From: Phycisphaerales bacterium
Lineage (GTDB): Bacteria; Planctomycetota; Phycisphaerae; Phycisphaerales; UBA1924
DNA length: 64,000 nt
NCBI GenBank assembly: GCA_029260455.1
Contig: JAJDDF010000016.1
Location: forward strand, 62,001-126,000
Direction of reading: 5' to 3'
The translations under genes were made by a program, and so were the position numbers. The first letter of the stretch is position 1. Each line of letters opens with the position of its first letter. Below, piece by piece: positions 1 through 7,749 of this stretch. The notes under the pieces were generated by a model, which saw only the letters and a program-made list of their open reading frames with translations, had not been told where the DNA came from and searched no databases.

Positions 1-10
1 ATCGTTGTTT

Positions 11-26
11 CCGGCTCGCCAGCCGG
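11..26 (-). terminator. Hairpin downstream of the rarA-yhaM operon
   Basis: A perfect inverted repeat, CCGGCT - CGCC - AGCCGG, lies 22 bases beyond the stop of the minus-strand nuclease gene that ends at 49. Six GC-rich pairs with a four-base loop would fold well in the transcript. No U-run follows it on the minus strand, so it is not a textbook intrinsic terminator. It could equally end transcription from the left or stabilise the 3' end. Confidence 0.35.
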
Positions 27-48
27 GCAGGGACTCTGTTCGATGCCG

Positions 49-1086
49 TCAGGCCAGGGGGTCTGGGCGATAGAGGCGGGTGTCAAGCGCCCAAATGCGT
101 TCGGTAAAGTTTCCGCCTAGGTCGCCACGGTCGGTATCTGGTCGGGCCGCTGCGAGTGCCGCCGCCATTTTTGCATCCAAATTATCCAGCATCGCGACCA
201 TGATCGCCTCGGGTGTCGAGGGTGCCTTGGGCGAGCCATGCTCGGGCAGGGTGTGACTGGCAAGAATGCAGTGCTCAAGGACCGTGATCATGCCATGCGG
301 GAAGCGGATGCCCTGCCGCGCCATCGCACTTTGCGCCTTGTCATGAAGCAAGAGCACACCATCGACAATGTGTCCGATCAGGTGGCCACGGTCGGTGTAA
401 TCAAATGCGCCATTCCAATCCATCTCGCGCGTCTTGCCCATGTCATGCAGAAAGAGCGCAAGCAACACGATGTCGCGATTGATCTTGGGATACCACTGCA
501 AAATGGAGTTCGCGACATTCATGAGGCTCAGCGTGTGCTCGCACAACCCGCCGATGTAGGCGTGGTGCATCATCTTGGCCGCCGGGGCTTGACGGAACAT
601 GTCCATCAACATGTCGTCAGAGACAATCTCCTGCGCGAGCGCCTTGGCCGCGGGATGCGTAAGCGATTCAAGAATCGCGATGACCTCGCGGTACATCTCT
701 TCGGGGGGCCGCGCTGAGACCGGCAACAGCAGTTGCAACTGCTCGGCGGTGGGCGTCACCTCTTCGATGCGATCAATGATGAGCTGCAACTCGCCCTGAT
801 AGGGCTGCGTCTGCCCCTCGCAGCGGACAAAACCATTGCTCGGCAGGCGGCGAATCAGCTCTTCCGACGCCCCCCACATGCGGCCCGGTGCCATGCCCGA
901 CGCATCAGAAAGCAGACAGCGCAGATAGGGCTTGTCCTTGCGGGTCTTGCCGATCTGCGTGTTGGAGATCGCGAAGGTGCCGGAAAAGCGGGCGTTGGGT
1001 TCCATCGCGGCGATGGAGACATTTTCAACGGCGGCCATGGCCTGGGTCATCGGATCGTCGTTACTCGTCTGTTGTTGCTGATTCAT
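49..1086 (-). CDS. YhaM-like OB-fold/HD-domain 3'-5' exoribonuclease
   Basis: A 345-residue soluble protein. Residues ~30-110 look like an OB-fold nucleic-acid-binding domain, and ~165-300 form an HD phosphohydrolase domain. The metal-site residues are visible: HH at 174-175, H184, the HD pair at 214-215 in LFLHDMGK, and H235/H239 in GHLIGH. This OB-plus-HD order and length match the YhaM/CBF1 family, which trims RNA or single-stranded DNA from the 3' end in a metal-dependent way. It is the last gene of an operon led by rarA. The ATG at 1086 overlaps the upstream stop by 26 bases and has no clear Shine-Dalgarno sequence. An in-frame ATG at 1050 would avoid the overlap. Family assignment is firm; the substrate is inferred. 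Confidence 0.85.
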   Translation of the reverse strand: MNQQQQTSNDDPMTQAMAAVENVSIAAMEPNARFSGTFAISNTQIGKTRKDKPYLRCLLSDASGMAPGRMWGASEELIRRLPSNGFVRCEGQTQPYQGELQLIIDRIEEVTPTAEQLQLLLPVSARPPEEMYREVIAILESLTHPAAKALAQEIVSDDMLMDMFRQAPAAKMMHHAYIGGLCEHTLSLMNVANSILQWYPKINRDIVLLALFLHDMGKTREMDWNGAFDYTDRGHLIGHIVDGVLLLHDKAQSAMARQGIRFPHGMITVLEHCILASHTLPEHGSPKAPSTPEAIMVAMLDNLDAKMAAALAAARPDTDRGDLGGNFTERIWALDTRLYRPDPLA

Positions 1087-1321
1087 GGGGTGACACGGTA
1101 GTCGATGCGGGCTTGCGCCGCCGGAATGGTGTGCCGCACTCGGGGCAGACGTCGGTTTTCTTGAGGCCTGTCAAGTCATAATTGCATTCGCGACAGTGAC
1201 CCGCATACCAGGCACGGCCAATGATGAAGCGGCGGGCTCGGTCCGAGACGAGGCACAATCCCATGAGCGCGAATGTCGCGGCGACAACAACGATGCCAGC
1301 AACAATCAGGGATTCAATCAC
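1061..1321 (-). CDS. Small membrane-anchored zinc-ribbon protein (86 aa)
   Basis: One N-terminal membrane helix (about residues 5-23) is followed by a C-terminal zinc ribbon. The four cysteines are arranged C-R-E-C-N-YDLTG ... C-P-E-C-G. I do not know a named function. The YDL-T/S-G zinc ribbon on small membrane proteins recurs in planctomycete genomes and occurs four times in this window. The gene starts inside the stop of its upstream neighbour (ATGA overlap at 1318-1321), so the two are probably translationally coupled. It sits between rarA and the YhaM-like nuclease. The ribbon could be a protein-docking or nucleic-acid-binding tag facing the cytoplasm, but that is inference. Confidence 0.75.
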   Translation of the reverse strand: MIESLIVAGIVVVAATFALMGLCLVSDRARRFIIGRAWYAGHCRECNYDLTGLKKTDVCPECGTPFRRRKPASTTVSPHESATTDE

Positions 1322-1644
1322 GCCTCACCCTCTTCCGCTTCCGGCGTAAACGTGCCGAACGCAGCGAAGCGATCGACGACCGTACCGCATTCGGGGCATT
1401 GGATCACACCGCGGGTTGCGGTGAGGTCGTAGCCGCAGGCGTGGCATTGGCCGAGAGCCCTGGGTTTGCCTTCAACAAAGCGGCGGGTGACCTTCGGCAC
1501 CGCGAGAAGAAACGCTGCCGGGACGACCAAGAGCGCGGCCGCCGCAACCATCGGCATGAAGGCCTGCGGGGTGAGCAGCAGCACGATGGCGTAGGCCATG
1601 AGAAGGACAACGAACAAGCTGGTGCGAAAACGTCGTGGTATCAC
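1318..1644 (-). CDS. Membrane-anchored zinc-ribbon protein (108 aa)
   Basis: Two closely spaced hydrophobic segments (about residues 8-26 and 31-50) precede a zinc ribbon of the form C-H-A-C-G-YDLTA ... C-P-E-C-G. An acidic tail follows. It is a paralogue of the genes on both sides and overlaps each by four bases (ATGA), so the three zinc-ribbon genes form one coupled block. Function is unknown. The conserved YDL between the two cysteine pairs marks it as the same family as the 86-, 185- and 193-residue proteins in this window. Confidence 0.75.
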   Translation of the reverse strand: MIPRRFRTSLFVVLLMAYAIVLLLTPQAFMPMVAAAALLVVPAAFLLAVPKVTRRFVEGKPRALGQCHACGYDLTATRGVIQCPECGTVVDRFAAFGTFTPEAEEGEA

Positions 1645-2198
1645 ACTTCTTCCTCTTCTGGCTTGGGCCGCCCAAATACGAACTCATGGTCGATCGGCTC
1701 GCCACATTCGGGGCAGACATCGGCGTTGGGGGTGGCGCTGAGGTCGTAGAGACATTTGGGGCAGATGCCGTGGCCCGGCATTCTCCGATCAATCCAACGG
1801 CGCGCGTGTACCCCCACCATCATCAAAGCGAAGATGATCGCCATCCCCGCAAGGCTGATAAAGGGCCATGGATCCGCGCGGATTTCCAACGCGGCAACGG
1901 CGGTCATCAGAATGATCCCCAGAGTTACAAACCAAAACGATGCAATTCCGATCCGCTCAGACCAATCAGCGATGCGCGATTGCGCTTTCTTACTTGGAAA
2001 TAGCTCGTGAACGAGCGATTTCCCACGGAGACTTGGGATCAGGGCACACAGAAAGACAATGAAGTAAGCACTGACCATGAGCAGAGGCCCGGAATCCCTC
2101 TGGGGATTCACTACGACATAGACAAGCGCGGCCCCATAGGCCAAGGTGGCAAGCCAAAGGCAGGTGAGCAAACTCAGTCGAGCGTACTTCTCCATCAC
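1641..2198 (-). CDS. Polytopic membrane protein with C-terminal zinc ribbon (185 aa)
   Basis: Hydrophobic segments lie at about residues 8-29, 39-56, 84-105 and 114-131, giving roughly four membrane helices. The C-terminal ribbon reads C-P-K-C-L-YDLSA ... C-P-E-C-G, followed by a run of glutamates at the very end. The gene starts within the rarA stop (four-base overlap at 2195-2198). It is the largest of the three tandem paralogues, and helix number varies among them (1, 2, 4) while the ribbon is constant. That suggests the ribbon is the shared working part and the membrane portion sets location. No enzymatic motif is visible. Confidence 0.75.
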   Translation of the reverse strand: MMEKYARLSLLTCLWLATLAYGAALVYVVVNPQRDSGPLLMVSAYFIVFLCALIPSLRGKSLVHELFPSKKAQSRIADWSERIGIASFWFVTLGIILMTAVAALEIRADPWPFISLAGMAIIFALMMVGVHARRWIDRRMPGHGICPKCLYDLSATPNADVCPECGEPIDHEFVFGRPKPEEEEV

Positions 2199-3559
2199 TC
2201 CCCGCCCTTCTTGCGCACCTTTCTCGCCTCTTCGATGCGCTTGGCGAGTTCTTTTTCGAAGCCGATGGGTTTGGGTTCGTAGTAGCGGCGTTCGGTGCCG
2301 GTCTCATCAAGCAGGGGCTGGGGGGTGACGGGGCCGAAGGAAGTGTTGATTTCGCTGCGATGGGCGTATTGATAGCCCTTGGCATCTTGCTTGGTGCCGA
2401 CGGATTCGACTTTGTGACTGTCTCTCAGATAGGTGGGCACGTTGATGGTCCGCCCCTCGCGCACATCGGTTTGCGCTTCATTGATCGCGGCATACGCTGC
2501 GTTGCTCTTGGGTGCGAGCGCGAGATAGGTGGTCAGTTGTGCGAGAGGAATGCGGCCTTCGGGCATGCCGATGCGCTCGACGATGGTCCAGACCGACGCG
2601 GCGAGCACGGCAGCGTGCGGGTCGGCGTTGCCAATGTCTTCCGAGGCGAGAATCGCAAGGCGGCGCGCGATGAAGCGCGGGTCTTCACCGGCTTCGATCA
2701 TCAGGGCGAGCCAGTAGCAGGCGGCGTCGGGATCGCTGCCGCGGATGGATTTGATGATGGCGCTGGCGTGGTCGTAGTGCTGATCGCCCTTGCGGTCGTA
2801 GACGATGTGCTTGCGCTGGATGGATGCTTCGGCGGCGGCGAGATCGATGGTGATGGGTTCGGTGCTTGCGCTGAGGACCGCGACTTCGAGGGCGGTGAGG
2901 GCGCGGCGGGCATCGCCATCGCTCATCTTGGCCCAGTGCGCGATGGCATCGTCGGTGACGGTGATGTTGCGCGCGCCGAAGCCGCGGGAGGGGTCGGTAA
3001 TGGCGCGGCGCAAGACGGCGGCGATGTCGGCTTCGGTGAGTTGTTCCAGGCGGAAGACGGTTGAGCGCGAGACGAGGGCGGCGTTGACGGTAAACATCGG
3101 GTTTTCGGTGGTGGCGCCAATGAGTGTGAGGCGTCCCCGTTCGACATCATCGAGCAGGACATCTTGTTGGGCGCGATTGAAGCGGTGGATTTCGTCGAGG
3201 AAGAGGACGAGGGGTTGGCCGCCCTCTTCGATGCGCCGGCAGGAATCGGCGACGATTTCGCGGACGCGCGCGACGCCGACGCCCGCGGCATGTTCGCGCA
3301 CGAAGGGTCGGCCTGATTCGCGGGCGATGATCTGGGCGAGGGTGGTTTTGCCGGTGCCGGGTGGGCCGTGGAGGATGATGGAGGTGAGGCGGCGGGCTTC
3401 GATCATCTTGCGAAGGAGCGCGCCGCCTTTGCTGCCCTGACCGACGATGTGGTTTTGGCCGACAAACTCATCGAGCGATCGCGGGCGCATGCGCACGGCG
3501 AGGGGCTCGACGCCAGCGAGCTTGGCTTCGCGTTTTGTGGCCCAGAGATCAGTGGTCAT
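2195..3559 (-). CDS. rarA: Replication-associated recombination ATPase RarA/MgsA
   Basis: A 454-residue AAA+ ATPase, close to the family length of about 447. The N-terminal RPRSLDEFVGQ is the usual RarA opening. Walker A is GPPGTGKT at 65-72, Walker B is LFLDEIHRF at 119-127, and sensor 1 is GATTENP at 148-154. RarA forms tetramers at stalled forks and gaps and shares its fold with clamp-loader subunits. It is the first gene of a five-gene minus-strand operon in which the next four genes overlap head to tail. Its promoter should lie in the 156-bp interval shared with glmS. Confidence 0.95.
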   Translation of the reverse strand: MTTDLWATKREAKLAGVEPLAVRMRPRSLDEFVGQNHIVGQGSKGGALLRKMIEARRLTSIILHGPPGTGKTTLAQIIARESGRPFVREHAAGVGVARVREIVADSCRRIEEGGQPLVLFLDEIHRFNRAQQDVLLDDVERGRLTLIGATTENPMFTVNAALVSRSTVFRLEQLTEADIAAVLRRAITDPSRGFGARNITVTDDAIAHWAKMSDGDARRALTALEVAVLSASTEPITIDLAAAEASIQRKHIVYDRKGDQHYDHASAIIKSIRGSDPDAACYWLALMIEAGEDPRFIARRLAILASEDIGNADPHAAVLAASVWTIVERIGMPEGRIPLAQLTTYLALAPKSNAAYAAINEAQTDVREGRTINVPTYLRDSHKVESVGTKQDAKGYQYAHRSEINTSFGPVTPQPLLDETGTERRYYEPKPIGFEKELAKRIEEARKVRKKGGE

Positions 3560-3602
3560 GTCCCAATCCTAGACTGTGCGAGGCAATGACCCCTCCCCCC
3601 GG

Positions 3603-3625
3603 CCCCCTCCCACAGGGAGTGGGGG
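3603..3625. repeat. Pyrimidine/purine hairpin in the rarA-glmS interval
   Basis: CTCCC (3607-3611) and GGGAG (3615-3619) pair around an ACA loop. Outer C and G runs (3603-3606, 3621-3625) extend the stem past a bulged T. The C-rich arm, short loop and G-rich arm resemble the hairpin at 8262-8287. Both may belong to one dispersed intergenic repeat family, though two copies are thin evidence. It sits between divergent genes, so it is not a terminator for either. Confidence 0.45.
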
Positions 3626-3715
3626 TAAGAGAGTCGAGTCGAACGCCCGCATCTGCCGAACGTACGCTAGTGGATAGCACGGGCCCTGAATTGGCCCATC
3701 GGAGGAATCGAGCCC

Positions 3716-5566
3716 ATGTGTGGAATCGTCGCCTATATCGGAACGCGTCCGGCGCGGTCGTTGCTGGTCGAAGGGCTCAAGCGCCTGGAATATCGCGGGT
3801 ATGACTCTGCGGGGGTCGCGGTGATTGATGCGAAAAACTCGCCCGCGAAGATTCAACTTGCTAAGGCCGTGGGCAGGGTGAGCAATCTTGAGAAGCGACT
3901 CGAAGGCACAACATGGAACGGCACGATGGGCATCGGACACACCCGCTGGGCGACGCACGGCGGTGTGACTGAAGCGAACGCACACCCGCACACAGATGAT
4001 GGCGTGGGGATCGCACTGATTCATAACGGCATCATCGAAAACTACGCGGTGCTTCGGACCTATCTCGAGCAGAAGGGACACACCTTCGTGACCGACACGG
4101 ACACGGAAGTGTTGACCATGCTGATTGGCGAATTGTATGACGCTGCCAATGGGGTTGATCTGGAAGCTGCGGTGCAGGCGGCGCTGCGCGAGGTGACCGG
4201 CGCCTATGCCATCTGCGTGATCTGCAAGGAAGAACCGGATGTGATTGTCGCGGCACGCAAAGGCTCGCCCTTGATCGTCGGCATTGGCAATGGCGAATAC
4301 ATCGTGGCATCCGACCCGCAGGCGATTATCGCGCACACGGCGCAGGCGATGACACTTGATGACTACAACGTGGTGAAGATCACGCGCGATGGTTTCCGCA
4401 CATCAACAATCGACAATGTTGAGGTGACGCCCCAGGTGCTGCAGCTTGAAAGCGAACTCGATGAGATTGATCTCGGCGGCTACGAGCACTACATGCAGAA
4501 GGAAATTTTCGAGCAGCCGGCGGCGCTGCGAAATACGCTGCGCGGCAGGCTCGATATGAAAGATGGGCGCGTTGTGCTGGGCGGCGTGTCGGCCTTTGCG
4601 AAAGATCTGGTGCGGGCGCGGCGGATTATCATGATCGCGCAAGGGACCGCTCTTCATTCCGCAATGATCGCGGAGTATTTGTTTGAGGATTTGGCGCGCA
4701 TGCCAACCGAGTGTGAGTACGCCTCGGAGTTTCGCTATCGCAATCCGATTGTCGATGACGGCACCGTGGTCATGGCGGTGTCGCAATCGGGCGAGACCGC
4801 GGACACACTTGCCGCGCTGCACGAGGCTCGTGATCGCGGCGCTTTGACACTTGGTGTGGTGAACGTGGTGGGGTCAACGATGGCCCGCGAAACCGATGCG
4901 GGTGTGTACCTGCGGGTGGGCCCTGAGATTGGGGTCGCATCGACGAAGGCGTTTACGGGGCAGGTCGCGGTGCTGAGCATGTTGTCGCTCTTTCTGGGAC
5001 GGCGGAGGCTGATGAGCCCGCAAACCGCAAGCGAGTTGCAGACGGAACTCGCGATGATTCCCGACAAGATCGAACAGATTCTGGCGCTGGCGCCGGAGAT
5101 CAAGGCGATGACCGAGCGATACGTCCAGCACGACAACTGGCTGTTTCTCGGGCGCGGCGTGAACTATCCGGTCGCACTCGAAGGTGCGCTCAAGCTCAAG
5201 GAATTGAGCTATATCCACGCGGAGGGCATGCCCGCTGCGGAGATGAAACATGGCCCGATTGCGCTGATTACCGAAGGCATGCCAGCTGTCTTTATTGCCA
5301 ACAAAGGCGCGCAATATGAAAAAGTACTGAGCAATATCGCGGAGACGCGCTCGCGCGGCGGGCACGTCATTGCGGTCGCGACCGAGGGCGACAAACACAT
5401 TCGCAGCGTTGCCGAAGATGTACTGTTTATCCCGGAATGTCCGGAACCCCTGAGCCCGATGTTGACGGTGGTGCCGTTGCAGATCATGGCGTATTACGCG
5501 GCGCTTGCGCGCGGGCACGATGTTGATAAGCCAAGGAACCTTGCCAAGAGCGTGACGGTGGAATGA
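3716..5566 (+). CDS. glmS: Glutamine-fructose-6-phosphate aminotransferase
   Basis: This enzyme makes glucosamine-6-phosphate from fructose-6-phosphate and glutamine, the first committed step to UDP-GlcNAc for peptidoglycan and lipid A. The 616 residues compare with 609 in E. coli. It opens with MCGIVAYIG, so Cys2 is the N-terminal nucleophile of the glutaminase domain (to ~225). Two SIS sugar-isomerase domains follow (~290-430 and ~460-600). The C-terminus AKSVTVE is the canonical GlmS ending. The Shine-Dalgarno GGAGG lies about ten bases before the ATG. A short GGGCC/GGCCC stem (3681-3697) sits just upstream of it. I see no glmS ribozyme. lpxB in this window uses the same UDP-GlcNAc branch. 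Confidence 0.97.
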   Translation: MCGIVAYIGTRPARSLLVEGLKRLEYRGYDSAGVAVIDAKNSPAKIQLAKAVGRVSNLEKRLEGTTWNGTMGIGHTRWATHGGVTEANAHPHTDDGVGIALIHNGIIENYAVLRTYLEQKGHTFVTDTDTEVLTMLIGELYDAANGVDLEAAVQAALREVTGAYAICVICKEEPDVIVAARKGSPLIVGIGNGEYIVASDPQAIIAHTAQAMTLDDYNVVKITRDGFRTSTIDNVEVTPQVLQLESELDEIDLGGYEHYMQKEIFEQPAALRNTLRGRLDMKDGRVVLGGVSAFAKDLVRARRIIMIAQGTALHSAMIAEYLFEDLARMPTECEYASEFRYRNPIVDDGTVVMAVSQSGETADTLAALHEARDRGALTLGVVNVVGSTMARETDAGVYLRVGPEIGVASTKAFTGQVAVLSMLSLFLGRRRLMSPQTASELQTELAMIPDKIEQILALAPEIKAMTERYVQHDNWLFLGRGVNYPVALEGALKLKELSYIHAEGMPAAEMKHGPIALITEGMPAVFIANKGAQYEKVLSNIAETRSRGGHVIAVATEGDKHIRSVAEDVLFIPECPEPLSPMLTVVPLQIMAYYAALARGHDVDKPRNLAKSVTVE

Positions 5567-5576
5567 AACTGCGTCG

Positions 5577-6158
5577 TTATGGCAACTGCGCTACGGCACT
5601 GCCACCCGAGTGGCCGCACTCTGGACACACATCTCCTTGCATACCAGTCAGATCGTAGCCGCATGTTGCACATGGCTGCTTCGTCGAACCGCCGCGCTCA
5701 GACCGCAGCAACGGGAAGTTTGTTCTGAGAAGCGTGTCCACAACCATGATAATCAGATGTGCAAAGAACCCATAGATTGGAAGCACAACCAATATGATGC
5801 CATCGGTGGAGCTGGTCTGCCAAGTCGAACCAGGGCTCGATGCGACCCAATACAATGTCTGCAGTACAAGCTGGCTCACTTCAATACCTGCGACAAGTAC
5901 GAGCATCACCTTCGCGTAGGAACGCTGCCAGTGCACGATACTTCTTTCGACAACACTCCAAACCGGCAAGACGCTCAACCAAGATAAGGTCAAGAGCACC
6001 AATGGACCTTCCCATGTGGCTGTGGCGGTTCGCCACACGTCTGCGCATGCGCCTACGACGTCGACCTGGTATCCAATAAACGTTCCAACAACGAGTGCGC
6101 TGAACGGCTTCGCGCACATGGCAGCAATTATCACCGCGAAGTACATGCGACTGGGCAT
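5577..6158 (-). CDS. Polytopic membrane protein with C-terminal zinc ribbon (193 aa)
   Basis: Fourth member of the YDL zinc-ribbon family here, separate from the rarA cluster. About four hydrophobic segments (roughly residues 5-28, 50-67, 82-103 and 118-140) are followed by C-A-T-C-G-YDLTG ... C-P-E-C-G near the C-terminus. It ends ten bases from the glmS stop on the opposite strand. The codon choice looks more AT-rich and less regular than in glmS, in keeping with a fast-evolving lineage-specific protein. Function unknown. The membrane part shows little obvious similarity to the other three beyond its general character. Confidence 0.65.
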   Translation of the reverse strand: MPSRMYFAVIIAAMCAKPFSALVVGTFIGYQVDVVGACADVWRTATATWEGPLVLLTLSWLSVLPVWSVVERSIVHWQRSYAKVMLVLVAGIEVSQLVLQTLYWVASSPGSTWQTSSTDGIILVVLPIYGFFAHLIIMVVDTLLRTNFPLLRSERGGSTKQPCATCGYDLTGMQGDVCPECGHSGGSAVAQLP

Positions 6159-6215
6159 TGTTGCACTTCCCTCACTTTCACACTTCCTTGCACCGGGCAG
6201 AGAGCTGGGGAGCGG

Positions 6216-7067
6216 CTACTCCGTCGGCGGATCGAGCCACACCGCGCCATCGCGGATCCACTGCTCGATCGCTGCGATCTGCTCAGGCTGCAACGCATCT
6301 CCTCGCGGCGGCATCTTCTCCTCATACCCGCTGTCCCAGTTGATCACTTTCATCATGACGCTCCGCTCTGGCGCTCCGGGCACGATCGCCCGCCCATAGT
6401 CCATATCGAGGTGCATGAGCGAGGCAATCGAAGTGACATCCAATCCATGTTCGGGTTCAAGGCCCGAGTGGCAACCTACGCAACGGTCCATGAACACCGG
6501 GCGGACATCGGTCAGGAAAAACCGTGCGCGCGGATCGGTGATCGCGTCAAGTGCGGATTGCGGAATGGGGGGCTCGTCGATTTCGGGGTTGGGCGTGCCC
6601 ACACCGAAGCTGTAGACGAGTTTGCCGCCGTGATGTGCTGTATTGGCGACCCACCCGGCGCTTGCGATGCCAACTGCGGTCGCCCCCCAAGCGGACATGA
6701 CGCCGACACCTTTGGGCTTTTTGAGAAATGCAAGGCCCGTCAAACCAAGGCCGATCGCTGAGAAAATCCAGACTGTTTCGGCGAGTTCCTCGTGCTCATG
6801 GACCATCCGATGAGCTTTCGTGGAAATCTGGCCCATGGAATGCTCAGCGTCTTCGCCGGAATTGGTGGCGAGAAACGCAGAGCCAAGCAGGGCTGCGAAT
6901 ACTGCTGCTGCGCCCCATCGCAGCGTGAGGTTTTTGCGGCAAATCGCGGCCAGCAAGGCTACAAGGGCGGCGAGCATCGACAGCACGACAGGGGCATGCA
7001 CGATCACCGCGTGGCGGGTCTGGGGCACTTCGAGGGCTTCGATCATGTCTCGGATGGTTTCAAGCAT
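6216..7067 (-). CDS. DUF2231 membrane domain fused to a planctomycete-type cytochrome c domain
   Basis: 283 residues from an ATG at 7067; a longer frame runs upstream but would cover the rpsL promoter region. The N-terminal half has about four membrane helices with histidine motifs typical of DUF2231: HAVIVHAP near the start, HEHEELAE in the middle and AHHGGKLVY at the end. The C-terminal half carries a single covalent haem motif C-V-G-C-H and a late methionine in KMPPRG that can be the axial ligand, as in PSCyt1-type domains. It probably passes electrons at the outer face of the cytoplasmic membrane, with possible b-type haem in the membrane part. It is transcribed divergently from rpsL. The electron donor and acceptor are unknown. 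Confidence 0.8.
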   Translation of the reverse strand: MLETIRDMIEALEVPQTRHAVIVHAPVVLSMLAALVALLAAICRKNLTLRWGAAAVFAALLGSAFLATNSGEDAEHSMGQISTKAHRMVHEHEELAETVWIFSAIGLGLTGLAFLKKPKGVGVMSAWGATAVGIASAGWVANTAHHGGKLVYSFGVGTPNPEIDEPPIPQSALDAITDPRARFFLTDVRPVFMDRCVGCHSGLEPEHGLDVTSIASLMHLDMDYGRAIVPGAPERSVMMKVINWDSGYEEKMPPRGDALQPEQIAAIEQWIRDGAVWLDPPTE

Positions 7068-7134
7068 GGTGATAGTGATACCACAGGAGGATTCCAAGGG
7101 TGCCCGGGGTGTGCATTGCCCAGGCCCCCCGGAT

Positions 7135-7162
7135 TTGCACATGCCCCGGAGCCCGGTACACT
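7135..7162 (+). promoter_or_regulatory. Candidate sigma-70-like promoter for rpsL
   Basis: TTGCAC at 7135-7140 and TACACT at 7157-7162 are separated by 16 bases, in the divergent interval ahead of rpsL. The matches to consensus are partial (three and four of six). Position and spacing fit a ribosomal-protein promoter with a leader of about 90 bases. Confidence 0.35.
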
Positions 7163-7169
7163 GCTTGGC

Positions 7170-7187
7170 TCGCCCGCTGGTGGGCGA
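7170..7187 (+). promoter_or_regulatory. Leader hairpin upstream of rpsL
   Basis: TCGCCC (7170-7175) and GGGCGA (7182-7187) form a perfect six-pair stem with a six-base loop. It lies just after the candidate start of transcription and about 70 bases before the rpsL ATG. It could be part of a regulatory leader; no ligand is evident. Confidence 0.4.
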
Positions 7188-7257
7188 AATGTGTTTCGGT
7201 CTGTTTCTGTCCCCCGGGGCCATGCAAATGGTTGGCCCGGCAAGGGTGTCCATCGCA

Positions 7258-7641
7258 ATGCCGACGATCAATCAGCTCATTCGCAAGCCCCGCACCGTGC
7301 AGACGCGCAAGAGCAAGGTGCGCGATCTCGATCGCTGCCCGCAGCGCCGAGGTGTGTGCCTGCAGGTCAAGACACAGACCCCCAAGAAGCCCAACTCTGC
7401 GCTCCGCAAGATTGCACGTGTTCGCCTGTCCAACGGCAAGGAGATCACGGCGTACATCGGCGGCGAAGGCCACAACCTGCAGGAGCATTCGATCGTGCTC
7501 GTGCGAGGCGGCAAGGTGCGCGACCTTCCCGGCGTGCGCTACCACGTCGTGCGCGGCAGTCTCGACTGTCTGGGCGTTGATGATCGCAAGCAAAGCCGTT
7601 CGAAGTATGGCGCCAAGCGCGCCAAGACCGGCAAGAAGTAA
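7258..7641 (+). CDS. rpsL: Small ribosomal subunit protein S12
   Basis: The 127-residue S12 sits at the decoding centre and controls accuracy. The start is the ATG of [10 protein letters not shown]; the frame is open far upstream but only this start matches the family N-terminus. [11 protein letters not shown] (41-51) includes the conserved K43/K44, and GVRYHVVRG and SKYGAK complete the core. Residue 88 is arginine (GGKVRDLPG) where E. coli and most bacteria have lysine; K88R is a known streptomycin-resistance change. rpsG follows after 108 bp, but the usual fusA and tuf do not follow rpsG. Confidence 0.97.
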   Translation: MPTINQLIRKPRTVQTRKSKVRDLDRCPQRRGVCLQVKTQTPKKPNSALRKIARVRLSNGKEITAYIGGEGHNLQEHSIVLVRGGKVRDLPGVRYHVVRGSLDCLGVDDRKQSRSKYGAKRAKTGKK

Positions 7642-7704
7642 ATCAATCGTTGTTGAACAATTCATTTGGCGAGTAATCCCGGACCAGCTCCATAATGCGA
7701 GGTT

Positions 7705-7741
7705 CGGGGTGAATCAGGTCGCCACGGCGACAGAAGCCCCG
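7705..7741 (+). promoter_or_regulatory. Structured rpsG leader in the rpsL-rpsG gap
   Basis: An outer stem CGGGG (7705-7709) / CCCCG (7737-7741) encloses a perfect inner stem GTCGCC (7718-7723) / GGCGAC (7726-7731). The rpsG Shine-Dalgarno GGAG starts at the base of the outer stem (7741-7744), six bases before the ATG. In E. coli the S12-S7 intercistronic region is where S7 binds to repress its own synthesis. This element sits in the same place, so autogenous control by S7 is a reasonable inference. Confidence 0.5.
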
Positions 7742-7749
7742 GAGCAGAC

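Noticed and set aside
7068-7271. N-terminal extension of the cytochrome frame into the rpsL upstream region
   Set aside because: The extension lacks hydrophobic or conserved features and covers the rpsL promoter and leader; the ATG at 7067 starts a normal DUF2231 domain.
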